Of a DNA stretch of 64,000 nt, positions 43,625 to 57,100 are shown piece after piece. Origin of the DNA: Parapristionchus giblindavisi (lineage: Eukaryota > Nematoda > Chromadorea > Rhabditida > Diplogasteridae); the NCBI GenBank assembly GCA_943737045.1, contig CALSFV010000238.1, forward strand, positions 434,001 through 498,000, in the 5' to 3' direction. The notes under the pieces are model-generated. The model was not told the DNA's origin. It saw only the letters and a program-made list of their open reading frames with translations, and made no database searches. The position numbers and the translations under genes were made by a program. Each line of letters begins with the position of its first letter. Within the stretch, counting starts at the first letter, position 1.

Positions 43625-43815
43625 TGCAGACGGTGAGTTATAAGATACGGTATCCGTTGCGTTATAGAATACGGTATCCGTTGCGTTATAGAATACGGTA
43701 TCGATTAAGTTATAGAATACGGTATCTATCGAGTTATAGAATACGGTATCTATCGAGTTATAGAATACGGTATCTATCGAGTTATAGAATACGGTATGAA
43801 TTAAGTTATTGAACA
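43625..43815. repeat. 24-bp minisatellite
   Basis: About eight units of GAGTTATAGAATACGGTATC plus four bases. Because 24 is a multiple of three, both strands stay open, but there is no sign of a gene. Confidence 0.85.
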
Positions 43816-43965
43816 CGATAGATACAGCTAGAACATTATCAATGTTTAGTTTAGCAAAATAGGGGGCAGTGCTAGTTAGCAGTTAGCTATAAAGTTGAAA
43901 TTTAGATCCGATGATCGCTAGTAGGGCATGCACACGGGGTACGGTAATATATGTTGATAAAATAT

Positions 43966-43967
<2 letters not shown>

Positions 43968-44000
<33 letters not shown>
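43968..44000. repeat. TA microsatellite
   Basis: About 14 TA units just downstream of the SET-domain gene. Confidence 0.85.
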
Positions 44001-44002
<2 letters not shown>

Positions 44003-44117
44003 ATAAACAAAATAAAGCAATATATATAAAAACCGGCATATACAATAGTACTGTAGGTCAATCGATAATCATATGATACGGTAGATTAATCGATAATCAT
44101 AGGACACTGTCGCTGAA

Positions 44118-44432
44118 TCAATCAAGAACAATCACCGATTCATTGTCGCTCTCGTCATCATCACCATACTCTTCCTCCTCCTCCTCTTCTTCCTCGATCG
44201 CCGCGAACTCCGCCATCTTTTCCTCAGAGAACCGACATCGTGGGGATGAGCACCTACAACATGCAAAGATCAAAGATCAAAGCTCAAAGCTCAACGATCA
44301 AACTTACAGGCAGTGCGGGAAAAAGCTACGAGCGGTCGTGCTCCGACAATCTTTACCGGGTAAGTAGTCGAATGTGAGCTCTTCTCCTGCAAATATATGA
44401 TCTTTATATAATGATTAATAATAATAATAATC

Positions 44433-44480
<48 letters not shown>

Positions 44481-47400
44481 TGACGTGACAACTGTCGGCC
44501 GAGCCATTGATCAGAAAAACCCCCGCCCGCCCCCACTACGCTTGTGACGTCGCGTTTGTCAACAAACGTTTGTTCCGACACATTCCTCGGGAACCAAACC
44601 GCGCACGCAATATCGCAATATATTAATGCCCATACATACAGTAATCAATGCCCACACATACAGTAATCAGTGGAAATTCTACATCGCTCAATACAGTAGC
44701 ACTTAATCAACACATGTTTGTTGAGGTAATCAATCGATACTTTCTTGACTACAGTAATCAGCCAATCGAAATGGATACCGTACCAGTGGCGATGGCTCTA
44801 AGCGCAAAGAAGGCGAATCGGTTGTAGAAGGCGCCGTAGGGGTCGACAACTCGTGGAAGAACTTCGACATTTGGTTCGCACGAGTGGGCGATGAATCGAG
44901 ACTCATTGCCCTATAATCAATCAATCAATCAATCAAAAAATCAATAAACGAGTCAATCAATAAATCCCTCCAGCCATGGGTCAATTAATCATATAAAACA
45001 AAGAGCTTCAAATACAACGACGTCGCGTTTGTCAAAGGTTACAAGGTTACTGTAGCCTTGCTAATATTACTGTAGGATTGCTGTAACCTACCATGCGCAA
45101 GGCGTCAATCGTGAACGGCGCCAGGTGATCGCCACACTTGCTCGCGCAGCCATACAGCATATTGAAGGCGTAGATGCTCCCCGGATCTCCTTCGCCATGC
45201 TCCGTCGAGAGCACCTGTGAAGCCGTACTCATGATCATCACATTTTCCGTACCCTCGCCGTTATCGTTATTGCCGTTATGGTGGGCCGATTTACGAAAAT
45301 TCGTTATTTTTCGCTTCAAAATTCTTTTTAGCTTCTTCTCGACTAAAGTGACTGGAAAAGAGCCATATATGGTGGGAGAATCCTCGCATTACCGAGGGTA
45401 TGAAAATGTATATGATCCATGATCTCATTGTCAGTATACAGTACCGTGCAAAAGTCCGGCCCAAAATTTGAATCGCTATAACTTTCTTCGTACTTGACCG
45501 ATCGGCCCCCGGTTTGTTTTATTAAATAGTGTAACCATTGGAGAACATTTGTATGTTATTGATTATTACCTATGTTGATGAAATGATTTCATCATTATTG
45601 AAATGCCGAGGTGCGATCGTAAAAATAGGTTTATTCTCAGGTAGATTTTTTCTATTAGTCCAATTTTTTATGAGGCACGAACAACTATCGGTGAACGTTT
45701 TAAGCCATCAACCACGTTGCTTGCATATCGCTCCGAGGAATTAGCTAATTTCCCCTGACCCATCAAAATTTCGTAAAAATGTCATAACTCAGTCTGTAGT
45801 TGAGCTACGGGCCTCAGATTCAACAAGTATTATCACATGGTCATAGGGCACCACCATGCGAATTTCAGAAGGATTCCGCTTCTTGAAGAGAAAATTCGAA
45901 AAAAATCCCATACCATTTTTTGGGCATATGGTATTTCCCAGCCGGTTTTTCTAAAAATCTAAAAATCTGGTATGATGTTCCCAAACATCTACCTAACACA
46001 TCTACAAAGTGGCGAGATTACAGGCGTTCAATTACGACTTTGCCCATAAAAATACCATTGACAGTCAAAGTGGAAATTTACGAGAAAAGAGACAGATGAA
46101 AAAGGTGGAATGCCCAATAGTGGAACTAAATTGAGGATACTTATAGGAAATATGCTTATTAAACAATTGGTTCAAAATCCGATCGAAATTGATATGAAAT
46201 ACTGGGTTATTGACCCGTAATAATTCTCCATAACGAACGAAATTAGGTTCCATCCACTTTGACTGTCAATGGTATTTGTATGGGCTAAGTCGTGATTGAG
46301 CTCCTGTAATCTCGCAACTTTGTAGATGTGTTAGGTAGATGTTTGGGCACATCATACCAAATTTTTAGATTTTTAGAAAAACCGGCTGGGAAATACCGTA
46401 TGCCCAAAAAATGGAATGGGATTTTTTTCGAATTTTCTCTTCAAGAAGCGGAATCCTTCTGAAATTCGCATGGTGGTGCCCTATGACCATGTGATAATAC
46501 TTGTTGAATCTGAGGCCCGTAGCTCAACTACAGACTGAGTTATGACATTTTTACGAAATTTTGATGGGTCAGGGGAAATTAGCTAATTCCTCGGAGCGAT
46601 ATGCAAGCAACGTGGTTAATGGCTTAAAAAGTTCAACGATAGTTGTTCGTTCTTCATAACAAAATTGGACAAATAGAAAAAAATCTACCTGAGAATAAAC
46701 CTATTTTTACGATCGCACCTCGGCATTTCAATAATGATGAAATCATTTCATCAACATAGGTAATAATCAATAACATACAAATGTTCTCCAATGGTTACAC
46801 TATTTAATAAAACAAACCGGGGGCCGATCGGTCAAGTACGAAGAAAGTTATAGCGATTCAAATTTTGGGGCCGGACTTTTGCACGGTACTGTAGGTATCC
46901 ATGAACGGCGACAAACCGTTTACATTATAATTTATCTACATGCACACTAGGGTGGCGAGAATGAAACCTGTTTTGCCTCCCTCCAACTGGTGAGCAGTCT
47001 CTCAAACTGCTCACTCGTTCCCCCTGGCAGCCGTTCGCTGAGGTCACAAGTGAGTCGAAAAAACAGTTCTTTTTCGATTCACTTGGGTTTTCTCTGCTCT
47101 GAGTGGTCGAAATGTGCAAATGTGAATATTTTTGGAATCTACATGTCAGTGGCTATTAAACAAGCATAAAATCGACTGTCAAAGTACACTTTTAAATTTC
47201 GTTGATTTCTCATGTAATGAATACTATCAATTAGAGAGTCTCTCAGAAGACGATGAAGAAGAGTTTTAATTGTAATTCGAGTTTACTGTACAAACATAAT
47301 AAAAATATATGATATTATCATAGTCTGATCCGAATTTATGGCATGCATAACATGACAAATCAACGAAATTTAAAAGTGTACTTTAACAGTCGATTTTATG

Positions 47401-50400
47401 CTTGTTGAATAGCTATTGGTGTGTAGATTCCAAAAATATTCAGATGTGCACATTTTGACCACTTTGACCAGAGAAAACCCAAGTGAATCGAAAAAAGAAT
47501 TGCTTTTTTCTGCTCACCAGTGTTTTTCTGATCTCATTGCAAGTACTTGACGAGAGAGAGGTCGTAAATGACCTCTCTCGCGAGTACTTGCACAAGACTG
47601 CCAGGGGAACTGGTGAGTGAAGAGTCATTCTCGCCACCCTAATGCACACGCATGCAACGACACATGAAAATGAATATGATCAAAAATAAATAAGTGATGA
47701 TAATGACTTCACTGCCTAGAAGAAAGAAATAAGTGAAAGGTGACTCGGAGAAATAAGTGAAAGGTGACTCGGTTTGCCGGCAAACGGTTTCTTTTCTTTC
47801 TTTATTTCCATCATAACAAATGAACAATAGAACAGATATGTAATAAATATAGGTTGATGGAGGTCCGTCGCGTTATCAGCGAATCGGTTGAAGGCAGCAG
47901 GGAAATGGGGTGGGAAATGGGGAAATGATGTATGGGGTGGATAATTATAAATGACGTAGAAGTGTGGGGGGCAAGAGGGGATCAATTTCAACAGAATTAA
48001 GGAAAGATTTAAAACGAATAGGAGAAGATGTAACGATATTAGTGGGAAGACTATTCCAGATATGAATTACTCTACTTGCACAGGTTGTCTTGGTACTGGG
48101 GATATTATATGGTATGGTTATACGGAATGGGTGATGTGAAAAGTGATGACTACGATAGAGAGGAATTTTAGAATACATAAAAGAATCATCAAATTCATAA
48201 TTCCTATTTAAAGAATTGTATATAAAAAACAAATCAGAAATAGAACGTCGTTTCTCAAGAGTGGTGAGGTTAAAGGATTTCAGCCGGGAAATATAATCTA
48301 CATAAGGGATATTACAACGATAGAACAAACGTCTAGTGAAATCACGTTGAAGGGACTCAATATCATTACATAAGTAAACACTAGAGGGATTCCAAACAAT
48401 TGAGGAATTTTCTATAATAGGACGGATAAAGGATGTATAGGCTCGTACATAAACAAGAGGGTCGCTAGAACGAAAAGATTTGAACAGAATATTGATCTTT
48501 GATCTGGATTTAGTAACTAACTTCTTGATATGATCATTAAAGTTGAGGGTGGGCGAGAATAAAACTCCTAGATTTTTAACAGAGGAAACAGCATTGAGAA
48601 CACTATCATTAAGAATATATTGAGTACGTTGTTTGAGCGGGCCAAAGTTCATCACCGAGCATTTAGCCTCATTTAAAGACATATTCCATTGCCGAGACCA
48701 TTCAGATACCGAGTCAATCGCAAGCTGCAGGTCATTAGCATACTTAGGTACTTCAGCAAAAATCTTAAGATCATCAGCATAAATGCCATATCTAACAGTA
48801 GAAGGGAAAGATGAGGAAATATCATTAATATAAAGGATGAATAGAAGAGGGCCAATACAACTTCCCTGAGGGACACCAGAAGTGACAGCAGAGGGAGGGG
48901 ATAGATTATTGTCGATAACAACATATTGAGAACGATTATATAAATAAGACTGAAGAAGGGAAATAATGTGGTTAGAAAATCCTAGACAAGATAATTTGTG
49001 AAGCAAAAGTCTATGATCGATAGAGTCGAAGGCAAGGCAAGGCATTGCATAGGTCGAAAAGTATGCTACGAAGTACCAAGAGCCTGACCGGATTTTGAGC
49101 CAAAATTTCATAAAAATCGAAAATCGCGTCCGGATTTTGAGCCAAATTGGCCAAAAATCGAAAAACCCAGACCGGATTAAAAAAAACCCGATAGCCTAGC
49201 TATTCGACTTATAGCGGTTTGTCGCCGTTCATGGATACCTATGCTGAATTCGGCGTATCCGGATTCCGTCAAATAGGCAGAACACCGTAATTTCAATCTC
49301 CGGCATCCGCCAAATAGACCACCAACCAACCTCGCCAGTGTATTCCGAAATCAGCGTGCGCTCGCTGATTGATTCTGCGCTGCGAAGAGTCCATCCCTTG
49401 TTGGGCGACCGGAAAACGCACAGTACTATCCGACGACCATTCTGAAACAATAATGAATCAATAAATCAATAATCAATCAATAAATTAATAATCAATCAAT
49501 AAATCAATCATGAATCATCATTAAAAAAAATCAATAACCTTGATGTGTACTTAAAACACTTTTTTTTATTAAGAAGTAAGAGTTAGAAGTGAGAACTTCA
49601 TCTGACAATTATACTACAGTTTATGACTCATAAAAACCTTATACTATACACTTTAAGTTTCCAGATTATGGCTACTGTTCTAGCGCAGCCATACAAGAAA
49701 TTACAATAATCAATAGGATTACCGTAACTCCCATAACCGAGCAGACAACCGTAACCGGTACCTGGATCGTTCGATTCCGGCATTTCTTCACGTTACATGC
49801 ACACGACTCGGAGCATTCGAAGGCGAGGCTATAGTAATTGTTGCGGGACTTCTGAAAAGCCAAGAAGAAAAGAAGAATGCAATACTGTACGGGTAAGCAA
49901 ACGAACCGTCGAGAATTCGGCCTTCCCCGTATCCTGATCCACTTCAATAGAGTGTGCCTGAAATGATAGAAGATCAACGATCAAATATTAAAAGATAATT
50001 TTTCTTTAAATTAAACTATTTTAAGATATATACGTGAACGGTGTACAGGGCCAGGATCAAAGACCAAAGACCAAAGACCAAAGATCAAAGATCAAAGACC
50101 AAAGATCAAAAATTCAAACCATTGAGCAGCACGGCGACTCTCCTTTGCCGCTCTTCTTCTTGATGCACGTGACGCACGATTTGGTGCATCTGCAACGACC
50201 ATAATTAATCGTGCATGCTTAAAGGCCAAGCTCAAACACCCCGAGTTGACTCTAACACCCCGAGTTGACTCTAACACCCCGAGCTAACTCTAACACCCCA
50301 GCTGACTCTAACACTTCGAGCTAACTCTAACACCCCGAGTTGACTTTTTAACACCCCGAGTTGACCGTAACACCCCGAGTTGACTCTAACACCCCGGGCT

Positions 50401-51073
50401 AATTTGAAACACTCCGCTCGGGCAACACTCTCTCTCGTAGACAAAGTAAGCGCGAGGGAGCATTGCCAGAGCGGAGAGCTTCAAATCAGCTTGGGGTGTT
50501 TGTTCCATTAAGCACAGTAAGATCCCTAGATTCAGTTGCGCGTCAATTGTTTTCTTTTGTGCTTTAAAAAGCTCATCAATTACACTTTCCAGAGGTAGCA
50601 GCCATAAACGTACTGCACTACACAGCCACCAACTACGGTGCATATGGATTTATCGATTCATAGATTTGCTCCAATACCAACTAGGTTGTATTGATTTATT
50701 GAATACGGGGAATATATTGATGTATTGATTGATATATGATTGAGTAATCTCTCACCTAATCATCTCCTGCGTGCCTGTCTCTTCCAGAATAGCCTGGACG
50801 AATCGAGAAGGAACGAGCTTGGCTGTGAACTGAAAATGCACTCGATCATCAGAGATCAAAGATCAAAAGACAGAGATTAAAGATCAAAGATCAAATTTCA
50901 GATATCAAAGATCAAAGATCACATATCAGAGATCAAAGATCAACCTCGAAGTCGGGCAGCTCGCCAGGTCCATCGGTCCAGTCCTCGAAGTAGACGGGAG
51001 GAAGGTCGTGCTCGAAGCAGATCTTGTTAACTCTCCACTCGAAGGCGCGCAGATGATTGATGTATCGAGAGCG

Positions 51074-51134
<61 letters not shown>

Positions 51135-54100
51135 TTAATAATAATAATAACATAAGTTTATGTATTACAAGGATAACTTCGATAGTGTGAGCAAGTTCGA
51201 AATGAATTACACTAAACTAGTACGCTTCTAGCGAACTTCATTTCATTTTCCAATTAAATCAATCAATGTTCTCATCTAATCAATCAATAATCAATCAATA
51301 ATCAATCAATAATCAACAACATACGGGAGATGCGATGTATCCTCCGTCTCCTTCTCCCACCTCCGGCTCCAGCCATCTCAGAGGGTATTGATTGACGAAT
51401 TCGACATCGCCGAGCTCCTCGCGTAGTCGCAATTCAAGCTGGAAGAGCAAACCAATCAATACTCCATGGGAATCAATCAATAAATGAGAATCAATCAATA
51501 AATGCATGGGAATCAATCAATAAATGCATGGAAATCAATAAATAAATGCATGAGAATCAGTCAATAAATGCATGGGAATCAATCAATAATCCATGGGAAT
51601 CAATCAATAATCCATGGGAACCGATCAATAATCGAGGAAATCGATCGATATTACGGTAAGCGAAACTTACAATATCAAGGAACAGCGTGCGCGCTAGCAG
51701 ATCTTGGCCCTGAAAGAAAACTATTATTTAAAAAAAAACAATGTATGGCACAGAGTTTCTTTTTCAACACAGGGAGAGATCAATCGCTCATTGAAAGCAT
51801 CTTTTGTAGGGTAAGATTATAGTAAGGAACGCGCTAAAAGTAACTTTTTACTTACTTTTTTATTACTATTTGGCTATTTCGTGTATTTATAGCGTAAAAG
51901 GTTAGTAAACAGTAAGTTGCTTTTTGCGCGCTACTTACTGTAATATTACCCTGCAAAACCGGAGATGGCAAAATGCCAAAAATCTCTCACTTTTGCCCAC
52001 TCTCTCAATCTCTCTCTCTGTCTCTCTCTCTCTTTCTCTCTCTCGTTCCATCATTTTCTATGTCAGACGAAACGTTGTGTACCGCATATTCTGTTCGGCA
52101 TATCACTTCTCTCTATTTTGAAAATCGCACTACGCTATTTTCCGAACATTTCGTGTAAATTCTTCTGATTGTGGCATGTGAGCACTTCAGGCCGCATACA
52201 GATAATCAATAATTAAGATAATCGATAATCACACAATAGAATATTGATTTACAAAAATAAATCATACTAACAGTTCGGCTCCGAAGCAGCTTGCTCGATT
52301 GGACTTCCCAGGAAGGAATCGGATAGCCGGTGAACTTCACCAGAATCTTCCGCTGAATAAATAAATAAATAAATAAATAAATAAAGTTTGCATAGAAATA
52401 ATAACAATGTTTTCCTGTTAGCATTAGCATTGGCATTGAAACAACTTTTTATCAGCTTTTAATGGATTAAATTAGCATTAAATTAAAGATTGTTATACAA
52501 CCATTATATGTTTAAATTAATATAGACTACGATAGTATCCTACTTTAGCCCCGCCCCTTAATTATCGATTCAGAGCACTCACTGTCTCCTGCAGGGGATC
52601 ACTGGCGCCGATCTCGTGTGGCTCGCTGATGATTAAGTAGTCGATCTGAAACGTAAATCTCACTGGACAGTCAGCATTCAAAACCGTGTACTCTAGATAG
52701 TCAGTGCTACTGTTCTGATTTTACAAAAAAAACTTCTCTCACTTTCTTTGTCAACGAGAGAGTATTGCAAATGTGGAGAGTAAAATTAGCACGGGGTGTG
52801 TCTTTAATTAGGTGGTGTTAAAATCTTGGAAAAGTAGATGGAAAAATGGAAAGTGGGGTTAATTTTGTGATTGTAAAAGTAGTTGGAAAAGTATCTTCGT
52901 AATTGTCAAACATTTACAATAAAAATCCTTTACGCGAGTGCTGGATTGCTACTTTAACAATCACAAAATTAGCACTACTTTTCACTTTTGCATTTACTTT
53001 TCCAAGATTTTAACGCCAGATTAGACTCAAACATTCTCACACCCATAGGTCGAATAGCTAGGTTATCGGTTTTCAAAATGCGGTCAGATTTTTCGATTTT
53101 TGCGAGATTTTAGCTAAAAATGCGGTCAGATTTTTCGATTTTTTGCGAGATTTTAGCTAAAAATGCGGTCAGGTTTTTCGATTTTTGGAAAATTTTAGCT
53201 CAAATTGCGGTCAGGCTTGGTACTTTGTAACATACCTTTCGACCTATGCTCACACCCTCACAGTGTGAGGATCAACTCACTGCATATGGCTCATTTTTAT
53301 ACGAAAGATTACAATTCAAGCGGCAAATAATGATTGTTCTAGATTGACCCACTACATAACAAAAGTTCGGTGAGGGCGCCGAAAATCTATGATTAGTCTT
53401 ACCGAGTATCGTCCGTTGCACGACGTCGTCCATTTCGCATCCCACGTCGCGGCTGTCTCATCGGCCGCCCTCTCCGCCTGTAATATGATTATTTATATTA
53501 TTTATTATTTATATATTTATATAATGGTTTATAAAATATACGAGATCGTATTCGGGATGGTTTCAGACATAGGTCGAATAGCTTTAGTTTTTTTCATAAC
53601 GTATCACATTGTAATGTTTAATAATCTGTTGTATTTGAATCTCGCATACAGTAGCGCCGCAAAGTCTTAATACACTTTTTAGTTCTGCTGCCATTTTGGC
53701 GTCAGATGAGATATCAAGCTGAAACTTGTACATGATGTACCCACAGTATGTACGTATTCGATCCTCTTATAAGGTCTCACGGGCCTTTCTGGTTATTGTA
53801 TAGTGATGACGCTACCGAACAACACTTTTTCGAAAATTCATTATTCTTTCAGGGATTTTTCGTACTCATCAAACTTCGTGATCATTGAGAGAACTACAAG
53901 GCCTATCCAGAAAAAAAAGTTTCAGGTTGCTGCGAATTCGGGTATTGGCTGCAGACTTGCTGCAACTTCGTGGTCGCAAAATCATATCTCGGCTTCTAGA
54001 AGAGCTTTAAAGGAGGTCAAAGCAGCAAACTGATTCTCTCGGTGAATCCTAATGATCCTGTAAGTATGGTAGCGCTAGCATATCATTCACCCTCATCGAT

Positions 54101-57100
54101 CGAAAAAGTCCCTTTTTTTAAAAGACCAAACCTTGAAAAATCACAATTCTGGGGGCGGACATTGTAAAATTCTGGTTTTTGCATAGGAATGTTGAAAATA
54201 TATTAATTAATCGATTCCCCGATTTTTAGAGCGATTGCTGTTCTTTCTTGCCTGCGGCAGTCGATTACCTGAAGGACAGTCGTTTAGGCCGCGCTCCCTT
54301 CTCATCACGTGACCTGCAAACATTTCCGGGTCTTCGACACTGCTCAACGAGATTTGATAGAAGAAATAACTCTAAAACATAATGTCGCTAATCCTGAACA
54401 TCGTAGTCTATAAAAGAAAGCGTTTTTGATCTTCTGTTATAGAATGAAACAACTTTTCATTATGATTTTGAGCTAAATTTGACGAAAAAATGAGCAAAGA
54501 TCAAAGATCAAAGATCGGAAACACAAAGATCAAAGATCAAAAACTCGATTCATAAAGTTTCTCTCTATCCTGACCAACAAAAATAACAATAAGCGGCTAA
54601 ATTGTCATTGAGCAGTGTCGAAAACCCAGAAATGTTTGCGGGTCGCGAGATGAGAAGGGAGCGCGGCCTAAACGACTATCATTCAGATAATCGACTGCCG
54701 CAGGCAAGAAAGAATAGCAATCGCTCTAAAAAGCGGGAAATCGATTAATTAATATATTATCAACATTCCTATTCAAAAACCAGAATTTTACAATTTCCTA
54801 GAAGCCGAGATATGATTTTGCGACTACGAAGTTGCAGCAAGTCTGCAGCCAATACCCGAACTCGCAGCAACCTGAAACTTTTTTCTGGATAGGCCTTGTA
54901 GTTCTCTCAATGATCACGAAGTTTGATGAGTACGAAAAATTCCTTGAAAGAATAATGAATTTTCGAAAAAGTGTTGTTCGGCAGCGTCATCACTATACAA
55001 TAACCAGAAAGGCCCGTGAGACCTTATAAGAGGATCGAATACATACATACTGTGGGTACATCATGTACAAGTTTCAGCTTGATATCACATCTGACGCCAA
55101 AATGGCAGCAGAACTAAAAAGTGTATTAAGACTTTGCGGCGCTACTGTAGGTCGAATAGCTAGCTACTTTTCGACCTATGGTCTCAGAAAAGCAGGAAAA
55201 TACCGTACACTTGTTAGGATGTCCTCGCCAGCGAAATCTGCAGCCGACAACGTTCCGATTTTTTTCATCTGAAAAATAGGGAAAAATCATCAACCATTTT
55301 CGGTACCCTCGTTGCATTTATTAGCCGTTATAGGCGTGACGTCATGCCCGTAGGGGAGAAATATCCCAGCATAAGATGGTGACGCTCTGGTATTACAATA
55401 CGTAAGGTATCATTTTCACTCTTCATTCTCTCGAAATAGACTAAAAAGGAAACTGCAAGTCAGTGACGCATTTTAAGAAGGTTTTCAGTTTTGCAATACC
55501 CGAGCGTCAATGGTGATGGCGTAATTCATGGATAAAACGCCAGGTTAGTATGGTCCATCCTCGCTAGTAGGCAAACAGAGCACACCATACATTTGCATAC
55601 CCTCACAATGTGAGGATTGACCCAGTATATTCGGCTCATTTTAGGTGTTGACCCTCTATATAAAGCTCATTTTTTTATGTGAAAGATTAACATTTAAGCG
55701 GAAAATAACGATTTTTCTGAATTGACCCACTCTATAAAAATAATTCGGTGAGAGCACACTCTAATTTTATTAAAGTTATTAAACATAACTGACCAATCCG
55801 GACTGCTTGTGGACTAGATTACGGAAGAAGTACTTCTCTTTCTGAAATTAACACATTTATGACTTAAGATTGCATTTCAAGAGTTTTTTTTTCAAAAAAA
55901 ATCTATGATAACTGCGTGTTTAATATTTTAAAAAGGCAAAGGTTATTCATGCCATTAGAAGTCTTGCGAGTGATCACTGCTAGGCCAGTGATACGGTGTT
56001 AAAATCTCGGAAAAGTAGATGGAAAAGTGAAGGGCCTAATCTCTACTTTGGACCTAGTTTAAACTATTAATAATAATAATAATAATATTTTATTCCTTTA
56101 AATGAACGCATTGGGGATGGGGGGGGGGGAGGAATATCTGTTAGATAAGTCTTTTGAAGGATGCCCGTCGCCAAGGTGAATCGGTGAAATATGGGCCGGG
56201 GCTATTACTATTATTATTTGATAGCTATCGATAAACCCCTGTCACCTTCCCCAAGTCCTTTCTATCATTATTATAATTATTTCTCTTATCGCTCCTGTAT
56301 TTGCTGTCATGGGTGTATCAAATAAATAAATAAATAAATAATTAGTACCTCTAGTTTCTTCGTGATTCCCTTTTGGATCGACATCAGCGTGGGCTTCCTT
56401 TTCATCTGTTATATAATGTGTTATATAATTTATTTATGAGAATTTAATTTATTACAATTATTATATAAGTTGATACGAAAGTTTAATACAGCACTGGGTC
56501 ACTACTCTCAATGCTCGAGGGACACTCTCTTCCACTGCCTGGGGTTGTTTCCACATCACTCCACATAGGTCGAATAGTTAGGTTCTTGTATTTCAAAATG
56601 CGGTCAGGTTTTTTGATTTTTTGGAAAATTTTCGGTCAAAATGCGGTCTGATTTTTCAATTTTTCCAGAAACTTCGACATGTTCAAGCGGAATATGCAAT
56701 GTAAACATTGACATCCATACACCAAAAGAAAGAGCATGTCAAATACTATTTTTTAAAATCTGACGCATTTTGAAATGTAATATAGAAATGTGTTTAAAAT
56801 CGATAAACTCATTATATTTGATGTAAATAAATAAATATATATAAATATATAAATATTTCTTACCGGAGCCGGACCATTCGCCACTTCGGCCGCCCTTCTC
56901 TTCTTCAACTGAAAAAAAAAGAATTTCTGGATCGAATTATCAGATCGAAGAGTTATTTTAAATAATAAAAGCCGTAAGATCATACATAGGTGGGGCGCGA
57001 GGAAATGAAATAATGTCGGGCCTTGCGCTTGTTTGGAAAAAGTTGGAAAATTTCTAGTCAAATTTGCAAAAAAAAATGGCCATGCGCATAGCCTTGCCTT

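Noticed and set aside
43619..43816. Open frames on both strands (NSIDTVFY repeats)
   Set aside because: A 24-bp tandem repeat gives open frames on both strands by periodicity.
45538..46253. Open frames inside the 45.4-46.9 kb element as a possible transposase
   Set aside because: They lack any DDE-type motif, and the arms are mirror copies of each other.
51924..52168. Three plus-strand frames rich in SLSLSLSL
   Set aside because: All arise from a CTCTCT simple repeat near 52000.
54832..55272. Two overlapping open frames on plus
   Set aside because: They lie in the arm of a 1.5-kb palindromic element and recur on the opposite strand in the other arm.
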